From Rhynchopus euleeides (Eukaryota > Euglenozoa > Diplonemea > Diplonemida > Diplonemidae), in assembly GCA_963210315.1 (NCBI GenBank), contig OY723291.1, forward strand, positions 682,001 through 746,000: 64,000 bases of DNA, read 5' to 3'. Below, in pieces: positions 40,757-51,900 of this stretch. The notes beneath the pieces were generated by a model that worked only from the letters and a program-made list of their open reading frames with translations, made no database searches and was not told where the DNA came from. Position 1 is the first letter of the stretch, and every line of letters starts with the position of its first letter. The position numbers and the translations under genes are program-made.

Positions 40757-43700
40757 CTACACAGCTGCGCCACACCTCTGGCAGAACAGCCCTCCTTCTG
40801 CAAGGGGCGAGCCGCAGGCAGGGCACGCGACGCCCTGGCCGTCACCTCCAGAGGGTGGGGCAGACACAACACTACCACCACCACCACCACCACCCCGCTG
40901 ACCAGCCACAGGGAACAGCACAGAGAGGGGGTTTTTCTGCGGGGAGCCACCGCCGCCCCCTCTTCCTCCTCTCCTTTCTCCCCCAGCACCGCCCTGCCCG
41001 GGCGCCACAACATCCGGGTCTAACTCCCGGAGTTCGTTGATTTCACCCTCCTCCAACATCTCCAGGCCTGTCGTAGAACCGCTTGATTGCAACCCGACCG
41101 CCACAGGGGAGTGCCCCGGCACACCTCCACGAGGGGTGGGTGCCCCACCGTGATGATCCCCTTCGTGCGGGGTGTCTGTGTAGAACGCCTTGGTGTGCTG
41201 CGCCAGCCTTCTGAACCTCGACTGCCCTGCCCACCAGAGGAAGGGGTGCAGCGCGACAGCTGCAGAGGAGATGAGAAGCGACGTCAGGAGAAGCGGGGCG
41301 AAGGCGTCGACGGAAGCCCAACGGGCGGAGCGCAGCTCTGAGCTGTCGGAGGTGAGGGCAGGGAGGGCGACGCACAGAAGGGCTGCTGCCTGGAGGGCCG
41401 ACACCGCTGTGCGGAGAAGTGAGAGGAGTGGAGAGTGGGACCAGAGAACCTTCGTCACGCAGGATGCGATGGCGCACCCCAGCAGAGCGAGGGGGGCGAG
41501 GAGGAGCTGAGCCTTCTCCCCGGCACCCCCGGAGGCGTCTGCCCCAAGGCATGCGGAGACCAGAACCGCCTTCGCCAGGTCTGCCAGAAAAAACCACCCC
41601 CCTCCGTGATTCACCCCGCTGGCAGCTGCGAGATTCCTCTGCACCTTCTGCCCATAAAAGCTCTGCTGCGCATCGCTCCCCCAATACGCCACCCCGCCTG
41701 GGCCTTCCCCGTCACCGCCTCCCCCTTCGCACCTCCCCAACGACTCCGCAGAATACACACCCCTGGGCCCGACAAATTTCTCAGCAAACGTTGCCTTCGG
41801 CGTGGCGATGGCCCACAGGGTGGCAGAGGTGTTGTTGGCATCATCGGCTTCCCCACTCGGCTGCTTCCCTGCATCTGCCTCTGGAGGAGGTGTCTTACGG
41901 TGTGCTTCCTTTGGGATGAGCGTGTGCCTCGCCTGGCGGAGCCCGGAGGCGGTGTACCAAAAGACGAAACGGTCCCCCCTCCTGAGATGTGCGCGCAGGG
42001 CGAAGAGGGCGATGCACAGCCCCAGTGTTACAGCCCCTGCGATGTGGAGGGGCGCTGACCACTGTGGGGGTGACCCGGAGGTGCGGCTGCCTGTGGCAGA
42101 CTTTGCGGCGGAGAGGATGGCGAAGGGGAGCAGGATGCAGCCGATGGAGGCGGGCAGGGTGGGGAAGAAGAGGTGGCGTTGGGTTAACTTCGCCGCAGCG
42201 GCGTGCGCAGCGGCGAGGGAGAGTGGGGCGATCCAGGCAGCCCCGGTGGTGATGAGCCCGCTGTAGACCCATGATGTGTCACCCAGCATGACGGCGTGAT
42301 TCCCCTCCGGCTGGCATTGCATAGTCATGATGGCCACCACCACACCCCACTCCGTCAGCACCGTTAGGGAGAAGGGGAACGACACGAGGGCAACCACAAG
42401 GTATATCACCGAGAATGCCAAAAACTCCCCCCGGTAACTCTCCCAGCTCTTACCCAGCAGGGCATCCGCATCACCCGGGGTGATGACCTGCAGGGGAGCC
42501 CCACCCGCCTTCGCGGTGACATCCCGCGCAAAGGCGAAAACCCCCGGGTTGGACACCTCAACAGCGAAGGCCTCCCCACGGAACACCTCTATCCCAGCGG
42601 ATATGCTGTCATATCCGGTGTAATTTGCATAGGAGATTCGCTTCGACAGAGGCTTTGCTCCCTCTGCGATGGGTGAGATGCGCAGAAGCTCCGCGACTGC
42701 GCTGCGCAGGTCACCTTGTGCCGAAGGGGTGCCCCCCTGGAAGTGGGACACCTCTCTGAAGCACGACTTGCAGCATTCATAGACGGAGTTCTCCTCTGTG
42801 GTGCAGACGGCGCAGCATGTCCCGGATGGGCCCCCCTGCTGCTGCGATGCGTTCCCCCCAGCGAGAGCAGGGTTCCCTCCACCGCCCAGAAGGGAAGCTG
42901 CGGGGTTCACAGCCCTGATGGAGATCTCCCTCACAACCATAGGGGAGCTTCTCGGCCCGACAACGAAGTTCGCCAACCCTTGGGGCTGCAGGGCCCCAGG
43001 GGCTGCCGCCGCCGCCTCCACCGCCGCGGCGCCACCCAACACCTCCAGCTCTGCAGGGCTCCAGATGGGGAAGCGGAGGGACGTCACAACCAGAGCGGTG
43101 TGCATCGGCAGCATGCCCTGCTGCTGCACAACCACCCCCACCCGCCCGCCGGGCTGTGTGCCTGTCTTCCCTCCTGAGGAGGTGACCCCACCCGCCCTGC
43201 CCCGGAGGTCCAGCAACTGGAGGAGTGTCTTCGGGAAATCGAGAGAGAACACCCCGTCCCTCCCTCCGAGGGAGAGCCCGGGCACCGCGGCGAAGGTCAC
43301 CTCCAGAAGCTCCCCGTTGGGATAGTCGAGGGTGCGGAGCACAGAGGCTTGGGTAACTTCCACCTTTTCCGCAGGGGACCCCGACGCCGCAGGGTGGATC
43401 TGGGCCTGGAAAAGGGAGGCAGCGGTGGGTCCCGCCTGGGCATCTTGGAGATTCCACTGCAAGGCAGTCTCGTTGTAAGCCTTTGTGGTTGGGTTCGTCG
43501 CGGCGAGCAGCCGGAGCGTCGCCCCGCCCCGGGCAACGGAGGGCTCGTCGGGGAAAGCCACCCGCGCCGCCCCCGGCACAGCCGGGGCGAGGGAGACCGT
43601 CCCGAGGGCCTCCACCGCAAACACCTCCGTCCGGTTTGACACCGTCTGGACCCTGGGGGGCGCGCTGCCGCTCACCGCAGGGGAGAAGGCATGACGCACC

Positions 43701-46700
43701 GTCACCTCGAAGTAGTACACCCCTGGGGTGGGCACCCTCGCCGAACCCCATTGGATCAGAGACGCGTTTGTCAGATTCACCTGGTAGAGGTATGGGCTGT
43801 CCGATGCAAGGGGGTCCAACGCAAAGGAGGGCCCCCCCTGCAGCGGGTGGAGCTGGACAGTCGCGTTGTACAGCCCGCGGAGTGTGTCGGCAGGGGTGGG
43901 CTGTGGGGATGGGCTTCCGGGCAGCGCAGCCGCTGTGTCGACGATGCGGAAGGTAGGCCCGGTGACAACCTCATCCCCGAGGACACGCTGCGACGGCTGT
44001 GCCTCTGTGAAAACCCGCAGGACCAGGTCAGGCACACTCCCCCCGATGGCCTCCGTTGTGACCACAATGTAGAACACCGCACGCGAGGTGTCGTGCCCCC
44101 CGTCTGACACACCACCGGTATCCCTCACAGACAGCTCCACCTGGTGGGTCTCCGACCCGCTGAACGGATCTTCGAGCTGCATCGCAGCGACCCGAATGTA
44201 GAGCACACCCCCCTCCACAGCAGGCTCCTCTGAGAGAGTCACACCACCCCGATCCGACGCGACAACCTTTGTGACGATGGATGCGATGCTTTGGGTGCTC
44301 CCCTCGTGCGGGCCTGGGGAGAGGTTGCCTATCCAGTCCGTCAGGATGTGCTGGCAGTATCCCTGCTGGTTGGGGCCAGGGGTTTCCCTGCAGACAGGCA
44401 GCCTGAGGGTTGCCTGCGAGAGGGTGAACACGGGAGGGTCGTTGACTGCCAGGATGCTGAGCTGGAAGATGTAGCTGTCGGTGGTGAGGGAGTCGTTGAG
44501 AGGGGCGTTCCACCCCACATCCACTGCAGAGATGTTCAGGGTGAGCGTGCCCCACCAGTTGGGCTCAACCGCAAAGGTGAGGGAGCCGTATTGATTCACC
44601 TTCGGATCGTCTGTGAAAACCGCAGCAGATGGCACGATTGTATACTCCATGCGTTGAACCGCTTCCTCACCCGCCCCGGGAGTCATGTTTCTGATGAAGT
44701 TCAGGACGTGGTATGAGTCCTCTCCTTCATTCCCGCCCCCCTCATAAAAAACGAGGCTGTCCGGCGGGTCGAATGACGGCGGGTCATTCACGGGGGTGAT
44801 TTCAACCGCAAACTCCCGGGATTCAGTTGAATTCTCAGGGAATGGCCCTCCGTTGTCATACAGGGTATACCTCACGGAAGTCTCGCCGAACACATCGGGT
44901 TTGGTTGTCAGGAAGAGGTCCCCGTGGAGCCTGCCGCTGTGGTGCCACCTCGGCACGATCACAGGGGGCTCCTCAAACAGCCCCGGGTTCTCCACCACCA
45001 CGTCGAATGACAGGATCTGGCTCTCCTCGTCGACAGGGCCTGCCCTCAGGTCCACAATGAGGTTCTTCTGGACAAACCTGCCTGTGTCCTCCGGCACCTT
45101 CAACACCCCGGGGAGGAGTTCGAGCGATGTGTTGTAGTACGGCCTATCGTTGACTGGGTCGATCTGAATCCGCAGCACCGCCTTATCGGCAAACGTGTTG
45201 GGGGGTGGGCCTGTGTCCTTCAGCACCACCTCTGCGGTGAAATTCCCGTTGACATCCGGCTTCGCCTCCACCTTGAGAATCCCCTCCGGCGTGATCTCGA
45301 GGGTGGTGAATGGGTCGACGTACCCCAGACCTGCACCACCACCACCACCGCCCCCAACCAGGGTGACGGAGAACACCAGCCGTTGATTCTCCCTGCCAGC
45401 ATCTGCCTCAGACACGACGCAGTCGTTTGGGAGCACGCCACCCACGCAGAGGTTGAGGCCCCACTGCTGCGAGTAGAAGCCTTGGTCCTCGGTGAGGCGG
45501 ATGTCGGAGGGCGTGATGGGGGTGAAGGATGGGGGGTCGTTCACAGGGGTGATGGCCAGCTCGATTGAGGCGTGCGGTGCGAGGGAGCGGAGTGGGGTGC
45601 ACAGCCTGCAGCTGCTTGAGTCCGGGAGGTCCCAAAGATGCACCGTCAGGCGGACAGGCCCTGTCAGGGTGTTGGCGTGCTTTGCAGGGCGGAACCTCAG
45701 GAAACCGTTCTCCACATCGACCGTGGGTGTCTCCTCGAAGAGAGCCATGTCGGCTGAATTTTCAAACGACACGACAAACCGATCCAGCTGCTGCATGCTG
45801 CGCTGCTCACTCCCAGGCCCAGGCTTGATCCCCGTCGCCCAGGGCTGGTTGTAACCCCCGCTGTCCTCCTCCACCACAACCTTGCTGGGCCCCTGGGTGA
45901 AGAACGGAGGGTCGTTCGCCTCCAGCACCGATATCTTAAACAGCTCGGGGTTCACAATCCGCGTGGAACGGCCCCCGTTGAGATCCCCTCCGTCGTCGCT
46001 GAGGAAAACCTCCACCGTCACCTCCCCGACCTGGTCGGGGGCAGGCTGGTAACAGAGATCGGCCCACTCATCCCCCTGCATATACCGGAGGTAAGGCTGT
46101 GTGATGAAGAGGTTGGGGTTTGAGTTTGTCAGGCGGAACGTCAGGATCTGCCCGTTTGCCTGGCCGTACTCCTCGCCCCAGCCGCCTGCGGTGATGTCGT
46201 AGGCCCAGCGTGTCACGCAGTTGAGGGTGTCCTCATCCGACTCGACGTCGCCCAGATGGCTGAAATCAGGAGGGTCGTTCACCGGGAGCACCGTGATTTT
46301 AAACTCCACGACAGACGAGTGGGTGCAGGGGAGGCGGGCGCAGGGCACCTTCTGGCAGCCAGGGGTGATCATGACAGGCTCGTCGCACACCTCCTCGGCG
46401 ATGCCGTCGTCGATGAGGACGACCTCTACGGTGGCAACCCCGAATTTGTTGGCGGAGACGGAGAACTTCAGCGTCCCCTGGTGCTGCAGGGGGCACATCG
46501 CGGCGGGGTTTGCAGGGAAATCCCCCCCGCATGCGGCGGTGCCGCATCCCATTCCGCAGCCGCATATCCCTGCGTCGCCGCAGCCCATCTGGTTGGGGCA
46601 CTGGCAGTCGCAGTTGGGGTGGCAGACGTTGATCTGCGGCTGCACATCAAAGAGCTGCCCGTTGCTGTTCGACATGTCAAACCGGACATTCTGGTGGTCA

Positions 46701-47035
46701 TTCTGGTTCCCATCGTCGATGTTGGTGACCCAGCCGACACCGAGGTTCCAAGCCCCAAAATCCTCAAACAAGGTAATGTCAGGCCCCCTGAGAAACGACG
46801 GGTTGTGATTCCCCTCAGTAACAGGGATCGTCGCATACATATGGGTCAGGGCATCGGCCTTCCGCTGGCTCACCATATGCGACACATTGCAGAAGGTGCA
46901 CCCCCGTTCCCCCAGGAACTGCTCGTCGCTGTAAGGCTCTCTGCCACACAGCACCCCCAGGGGCAGGACCAGCAATCCAAACACACAGACTGCATAGCCT
47001 GGCTGTGCCAGCCCCCTTCTCCTGTGGGAGGCCAT
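40757..47035 (-). CDS. Giant surface protein: NDPP repeats, multipass domain, C-terminal zinc ribbon
   Basis: 2,092 residues, intronless. The ATG at 47035 follows GATCAG and starts a signal peptide (AVCVFGLLVLPLGVLC). Residues about 30-130 are Cys-rich. At least six cadherin-like/tandem-95 type repeats follow to about residue 850, each ending near VNDPPSF (also ANDPPFF and VNDRPYY). A long extracellular part with further beta-rich sequence reaches about residue 1500. Several membrane segments lie at about 1530-1960 (FLAFSVIYLVVALVSFPFSL; ALLGCAIASCVTKVLW; LLLTSLLISSAAVAL). A Gly-rich cytoplasmic tail ends in a zinc ribbon, CPACGSPL…CQRCG. NDPP repeats mediate adhesion in animal and bacterial surface proteins. 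I do not recognise the membrane domain as a known channel or receptor. The upstream 47088-47130 sequence is shared with the gene at 18.2 kb. Confidence 0.88.
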   Translation of the reverse strand: MASHRRRGLAQPGYAVCVFGLLVLPLGVLCGREPYSDEQFLGERGCTFCNVSHMVSQRKADALTHMYATIPVTEGNHNPSFLRGPDITLFEDFGAWNLGVGWVTNIDDGNQNDHQNVRFDMSNSNGQLFDVQPQINVCHPNCDCQCPNQMGCGDAGICGCGMGCGTAACGGDFPANPAAMCPLQHQGTLKFSVSANKFGVATVEVVLIDDGIAEEVCDEPVMITPGCQKVPCARLPCTHSSVVEFKITVLPVNDPPDFSHLGDVESDEDTLNCVTRWAYDITAGGWGEEYGQANGQILTFRLTNSNPNLFITQPYLRYMQGDEWADLCYQPAPDQVGEVTVEVFLSDDGGDLNGGRSTRIVNPELFKISVLEANDPPFFTQGPSKVVVEEDSGGYNQPWATGIKPGPGSEQRSMQQLDRFVVSFENSADMALFEETPTVDVENGFLRFRPAKHANTLTGPVRLTVHLWDLPDSSSCRLCTPLRSLAPHASIELAITPVNDPPSFTPITPSDIRLTEDQGFYSQQWGLNLCVGGVLPNDCVVSEADAGRENQRLVFSVTLVGGGGGGGAGLGYVDPFTTLEITPEGILKVEAKPDVNGNFTAEVVLKDTGPPPNTFADKAVLRIQIDPVNDRPYYNTSLELLPGVLKVPEDTGRFVQKNLIVDLRAGPVDEESQILSFDVVVENPGLFEEPPVIVPRWHHSGRLHGDLFLTTKPDVFGETSVRYTLYDNGGPFPENSTESREFAVEITPVNDPPSFDPPDSLVFYEGGGNEGEDSYHVLNFIRNMTPGAGEEAVQRMEYTIVPSAAVFTDDPKVNQYGSLTFAVEPNWWGTLTLNISAVDVGWNAPLNDSLTTDSYIFQLSILAVNDPPVFTLSQATLRLPVCRETPGPNQQGYCQHILTDWIGNLSPGPHEGSTQSIASIVTKVVASDRGGVTLSEEPAVEGGVLYIRVAAMQLEDPFSGSETHQVELSVRDTGGVSDGGHDTSRAVFYIVVTTEAIGGSVPDLVLRVFTEAQPSQRVLGDEVVTGPTFRIVDTAAALPGSPSPQPTPADTLRGLYNATVQLHPLQGGPSFALDPLASDSPYLYQVNLTNASLIQWGSARVPTPGVYYFEVTVRHAFSPAVSGSAPPRVQTVSNRTEVFAVEALGTVSLAPAVPGAARVAFPDEPSVARGGATLRLLAATNPTTKAYNETALQWNLQDAQAGPTAASLFQAQIHPAASGSPAEKVEVTQASVLRTLDYPNGELLEVTFAAVPGLSLGGRDGVFSLDFPKTLLQLLDLRGRAGGVTSSGGKTGTQPGGRVGVVVQQQGMLPMHTALVVTSLRFPIWSPAELEVLGGAAAVEAAAAAPGALQPQGLANFVVGPRSSPMVVREISIRAVNPAASLLGGGGNPALAGGNASQQQGGPSGTCCAVCTTEENSVYECCKSCFREVSHFQGGTPSAQGDLRSAVAELLRISPIAEGAKPLSKRISYANYTGYDSISAGIEVFRGEAFAVEVSNPGVFAFARDVTAKAGGAPLQVITPGDADALLGKSWESYRGEFLAFSVIYLVVALVSFPFSLTVLTEWGVVVAIMTMQCQPEGNHAVMLGDTSWVYSGLITTGAAWIAPLSLAAAHAAAAKLTQRHLFFPTLPASIGCILLPFAILSAAKSATGSRTSGSPPQWSAPLHIAGAVTLGLCIALFALRAHLRRGDRFVFWYTASGLRQARHTLIPKEAHRKTPPPEADAGKQPSGEADDANNTSATLWAIATPKATFAEKFVGPRGVYSAESLGRCEGGGGDGEGPGGVAYWGSDAQQSFYGQKVQRNLAAASGVNHGGGWFFLADLAKAVLVSACLGADASGGAGEKAQLLLAPLALLGCAIASCVTKVLWSHSPLLSLLRTAVSALQAAALLCVALPALTSDSSELRSARWASVDAFAPLLLTSLLISSAAVALHPFLWWAGQSRFRRLAQHTKAFYTDTPHEGDHHGGAPTPRGGVPGHSPVAVGLQSSGSTTGLEMLEEGEINELRELDPDVVAPGQGGAGGERRGGRGGGGGSPQKNPLSVLFPVAGQRGGGGGGGSVVSAPPSGGDGQGVACPACGSPLAEGGLFCQRCGAAV

Positions 47036-47087
47036 GGCCTGATCTCCCCAGCTTCTAGCAGGTCGCTACTCTCGAGGTGGGGGGGGA

Positions 47088-47130
47088 TTTGATTGTCGAG
47101 GGTGAATGGAAAAGCAAGTCTCCCTTGAGG
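47088..47130. repeat. GTCGAGGGTGAATGG dispersed upstream repeat, copy 2
   Basis: GATTGTCGAGGGTGAATGG and AAAGCAAGTCTCCC, matching 18319-18360, 50-95 bp upstream of the start codon of the 2,092-residue gene. Confidence 0.7.
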
Positions 47131-47894
47131 TGGTTGGGGAGAGGGGGCGTACGGGGCCGAACTAAGAATTGCAGAGTAAGAAGAGAAGGGGGGGAGATGA
47201 AATAGAAGGCCTAAGAGAGACTAAGACTGGGACCCGCCTCCACCCATCGCACGACAATGCAGACAAGGGCGGGGTGGGGTGTCGGGGTCCCTGGCACCCC
47301 TGGGGTGGTAGGGCTCGCAGAACCCACCGCCGTGTGTGGTCTGCTGTGTGGGGTGCGAGGCATGTGTGACAACACAAGTGACGATGCTGTGGTGCCAAGC
47401 TGAGGTGGACACAGCATAGGTGTGGCGGGCTGGGGAGGGGGTCAGCTGGAATCGTCTCGTCGAGGCTGCGCCTGCCATAATACATATGGATCAACCTCAT
47501 GGGGTACAGGCCACGGCAGCTGCGCGGTGTCAGCAGGTGCCGTCAAAGAGGGCAAGGCTGGCTAGGGGCCTGCTCAAGAGTCATGCGGGAGGGTCTAGGT
47601 ATAGAGAGTTCCTGCGAAACGGGGGACAGGCACCTCTGCCCCAGGTGCACCTGCCGCATCGGACGTCGAGGAGCAGGGCACGCAGGGCTAGGATCGGGCG
47701 CTGCGAGGCACTGTGTGTGTGCCGCGCATCCTTTAGCCACGATCACGGGCAGTGCCAAACCGGACAAATGAAGGGGGGTGGTGGGGTGTGGGGTGTGCAT
47801 GCCTTGCGGGAGGGCTGCACACATGGCAGGCAGAGCCACGTTGTCATCGGGGGGAGGGGGGGTAGCGCCGGGGTGTGTTTTTGTGGAAGCACAC

Positions 47895-48998
47895 TCACAG
47901 CTTTGCAGCGTCCATGTCGAGGAGGTCCAGGTAGCGGCGGATGTCCTGTGGAGGGTGGGTGTGGGGTGGGGTGGGGTGGGGTGGGTGTGTTGCCATGTTT
48001 TCAGCAGTCCTGCCTCGACACATTCCAATAAAGGTTCCGCTCGGTTATGAAGTTCTAAAATGACTCACGTCTGGTGTGGGTGTGAGCAGCCCGTTAAACC
48101 CTCTCGGGGCAGAGGAGAACCGTCGTGGTGTAACCGAAACACCATGTCTGGGTGCTGCTCCGAAAACAGCTGCTGGCATGTCACATACCTGGGCGAGCTC
48201 GGGGGTCGCGCAAGCAAGCAGCCTGCGGTTCTCCAGGTCGAACCGGCCCCCTGTGATGTCCAGCATGACACCACCCGCCTCTGTCACGAGGATGGCCCCT
48301 GCGCAGACATCCCATGCCCAGATGCCCACCTCGAAGTAGCAGTCGAGCCGCCCGCGGGCGACGGAGCAGAGGTCCAGCCCTGCAGAGCCAAAGGCACGCA
48401 TGCCCTGCACGGGGTGCTGCATCAGCCCACGCCAGATCTTCATCAGGTTGTCAACGAAGGCACCGGAGCGCGTGTAGGAGGGGAAGTGTGTGCTGATCAA
48501 GGCCTTGTTCAGCTTGGTCGTCGGGGCAACGTGCATACGCTCGCCGTTGCAGAAGGCACCGCGCCCCTTCACTGCAGTGTACAGCTCGTCGAGCAGGGGC
48601 GCGTAGATCACACCCAACACCGACTGCTTGTTGACAGCCAGACCCACACAGATGCAGCAATCGAACGACCCGTGCATGAAGCTCAGCGTGCCGTCAATCG
48701 GGTCAATCACCCACGTGGGCTTGTCCGTCAGACGCTGCCCCTTGAAGGTCTCCTCGCCCAGCAGGTCGTAGGAGGGAAAGCGCTCCCGCAGGCGTGCCAT
48801 GATGAGGTCCTCGCACTTGCGGTCATACTCCGTCGCCAAGTCCGTGATGGACCCCTTCTCCTGTGCCGTGTCATTCAGCGTGTTCTTCCCCTTCTCCTGC
48901 CGCGTCTTCAGCACGCACTCCGACACGATCGCACCTGCGAGCTTAGCGCACGCAACTGCCTCCTCCAGACAGCGGTCGAGCTCGGCATCGCTCAACAT
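47895..48998 (-). CDS. Inositol monophosphatase family protein, two exons
   Basis: Exons 48998..48189 and 47945..47895 encode 286 residues, the usual family length. Metal-site motifs are all present: GEE (LLGEETF), WVIDPIDGT and WAWDVCAGAILVTEAGG. The last 16 residues (DIRRYLDLLDMDAAKL) come from the second exon; the 243-nt intron has donor GTATGT, acceptor CCACAG, phase 0, and contains a GGGGT tract. The family dephosphorylates inositol monophosphates, or related sugar phosphates or PAP, with magnesium. The substrate cannot be set from motifs alone, but the segment spacing fits inositol monophosphatase proper. The ATG at 48998 is chosen because it begins the conserved helix; 49046 is an alternative. 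Confidence 0.92.
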
Positions 48999-48999
48999 T

Positions 49000-51900
49000 G
49001 TGTGGCTGCTCTCCTGGGCGATGTGTGTTATCGTGAAAGGCAGCACCTAATTGGGGACATGTCAATACTGCAGGATGCAGGGGTGGCGGTAGGGGGCAGG
49101 GGTCACTCCGATCCTGGTCTGGAGAACGTGTCCGCGGCAGCCTGCAAAAACAGCATGCAGGGATAGGGGCTCTAGGTCGACCTTTCGGTTTACCAGCCCG
49201 CGTGTGTGTGTGTCATTGAAAAATCCCCACCCACCATCAGCCTGTGCGGCGGGGCTGCGAGACACCGCTGTGGCACTGTCGATAGTCCCTGGCTGGGCAC
49301 TGGGGGAATGGCACTGATACCGCACCCCAGTAACACAGCATATATTGTCAAAAGAGCGCGATATGTTGGAACTAAGAAAGATTCATGCCAAAACGTTCGG
49401 TGCCAGCACAACCCATGGGGGTAAAAATATACTCGAACGAAGGTACTTTTGAATGATTTGAACGATTCTTGGCCGTGCTCCCAGCAGCCCGCTCTGAGAG
49501 GAGCCACCATTTCGGGTTCTGGCCGCAAGGCGGCATAGTGTATTGTCGCCTCTTTCTCTTTTCCTTTGATGGTATCGTTGGTCTGGCCCAGAGGGCGGGA
49601 CCGTGTTGTACAGTGTGGTACGTTACACAGCGACGACTATCCCTTCATGCGCGCACCGGGGGGTGGGGGGAGGCAGCTGGAAGCCACAACCAGGACAGTG
49701 GACTCACACCACACCAGGACAGGATCATCAACACAGAAGCAGAGGAACCTTGGGCCCAGCCCAGATAGCACAGCTCTGAGAAGTGTTGCACTCCAGAGCA
49801 AGTGACTCCTCCACTTTTACATTTTTTTTTGCAATATTCACCAGCGGCCTGAGCCTGACTGAACGTGGCTATAAACAGACACAGCTTTGAATTCATTTGA
49901 CACGCCTTTTCCCGGATGGGGCACCGTTCCACATTGCTGGTGGCTGTGCTCTCATTCCTCCGTTCTAATCAACCTGGGCGCTAGTCCCGCGCGTTGGCGG
50001 CCAGCAGAGATGCACGCCCCCCCCCCTTTTTTGCCTTGTAACAGACCCGACCGGACCGCCACTCTCTCTTCATCGAAATCACTTCTTCCGAAACAAAACC
50101 AAAACCAGAACTGTGCCCCCTCCCCCCTCTCCTCCTCTCCCCCGCCGTGACCGACTCACCACCACCACCACCACCGCCGCCGCTGCTCTATAATGTTTCT
50201 GCCGTTGGCAACACTCAGTGGCATGTGGGGCGGAAACCAAAACTCATGGGAACCATTCACCCAGGAACACCTTGCGACCGCACTACCTCTCAGGCCACTG
50301 AGAGCAACTGACACAGCAAGGCGTGCCAACCTAACCTTGGCGTGCCATAGTTGCCTCTCCAAGAGAGGCGGCGATGGCATAGGATGGTCAGAAGAAGGCC
50401 TAAATCACTCGGTTTGTTGATCACTCGCCGGATACTGTTGATGAAAGACCCATTGGGCAGCACTTGATACGTCCAGCACACAAGGGACTGTTCAAACAAC
50501 GACCGCAACCTGAAGCTTGTTGGTGTTGGTGTTGGCTGGGGGTTCGCAGCACCAAGCCTATCGGGCAACCTTCACAACGCTCCCAGGCCCTGCCCTCCTG
50601 ACCCCTCTCGAGAGATGGGGAAGCGGACGGAGGGGAAGGGGAGGGGGGGTCGCTGTACATAGCTGCCGCTGCAACAATCAGGTAAGCTGTCCATACCGCC
50701 GAGTGGAGTAAAAAAAATCACGGCATACTATTGGTTTTCCCGCCACCCGATAGAACGGCCAGACGATAAACACACACACACACACACACACCCCACACAG
50801 CAGTAACAAAAAAAAGAACAAAAAAATAGTCGGCGAACGGAAAAAAGATAAGGCAGTTGTTTTGCCCTCCCCGCCCCTCCCCTCCCCACCTCAGCTCCCT
50901 TGAGACACAGGTTCGTTCCAAGACGGGGGGAGAGTGGGTCCAGCGAGGGCATTTGTCAGCAGAGGGGGGGGGGGAAGAGGGCAGAGAGTCGAGGAGGGAG
51001 GGGCCGGGCCGGGTGGGTTGGGTTGGATTGGGGTGGGGGGGGAAGAGGCAGGTGAGTAATTTGCTCTTCGCACCGTCTCGGGGGGTCATTTCGTATTGCT
51101 TGGCCCGTGAGGGGTTTGCAGGGTGGTGTGTGTGTGTGTGTGGGGGGGGGGGGGGGGCGGCAGGGGTGTAAATAAGGCCGACTCCCGACTCCCGACTCGC
51201 GCCGGATTTTTTGGGATTGGGAGGGTTGCCTTGCTTCCCTTAGGGAATGTGCGGTATTAGGCACCCCATGGCCAAAATGACCCCACTGCGATCCGCACAG
51301 ACTCCAAATATTCAAAAGAAAGGGTTTTTGGAACACCCGAGGAGGGGGGGTCCCGATGGGTGGGTGGGGGTGTGGGGGTCCCGCTGGGTGGGACATGGTG
51401 TGTGCCTCCCAGTCATCTTCTTCATTACCGGTCTCTGAACTGGGGTGAGTTCATTGCCAAACCACTGCTGTGAATACGGCGCCCCTTTCCCGCCCCTTTT
51501 GCCAGATCCTGGCAGCTCCCAAGAAGAGTTGTGTTCCGCCCTCATCAGGTGGTTGAGCATACCGCAGCGCACACGTGCACAACCACACACACTCCACACA
51601 GATGCGTCACACATGTGACGCAACTGTTGCGACACAACATGCCTCAGGTAGAGGCAGTAGTGTTTGACTCACAGCCAACATAGCTCTCAGTGGGGCCGTG
51701 GATGGTGTGGATGCATCCATGCATGCATCCACGGCATCCAGGGATGCCCGAAAATGTCAAAAAATGGATTTTTGATTTGGCATACAGGCATTCATCCACT
51801 GCAGGCAGGCCTGCATGCAGGGCTTCGGAGCTCCAGGCTGTGTGTGGATGCATCCACAAAATTTGTGGATGCATGCGCTGCATGCACGGGAAATACTGAG

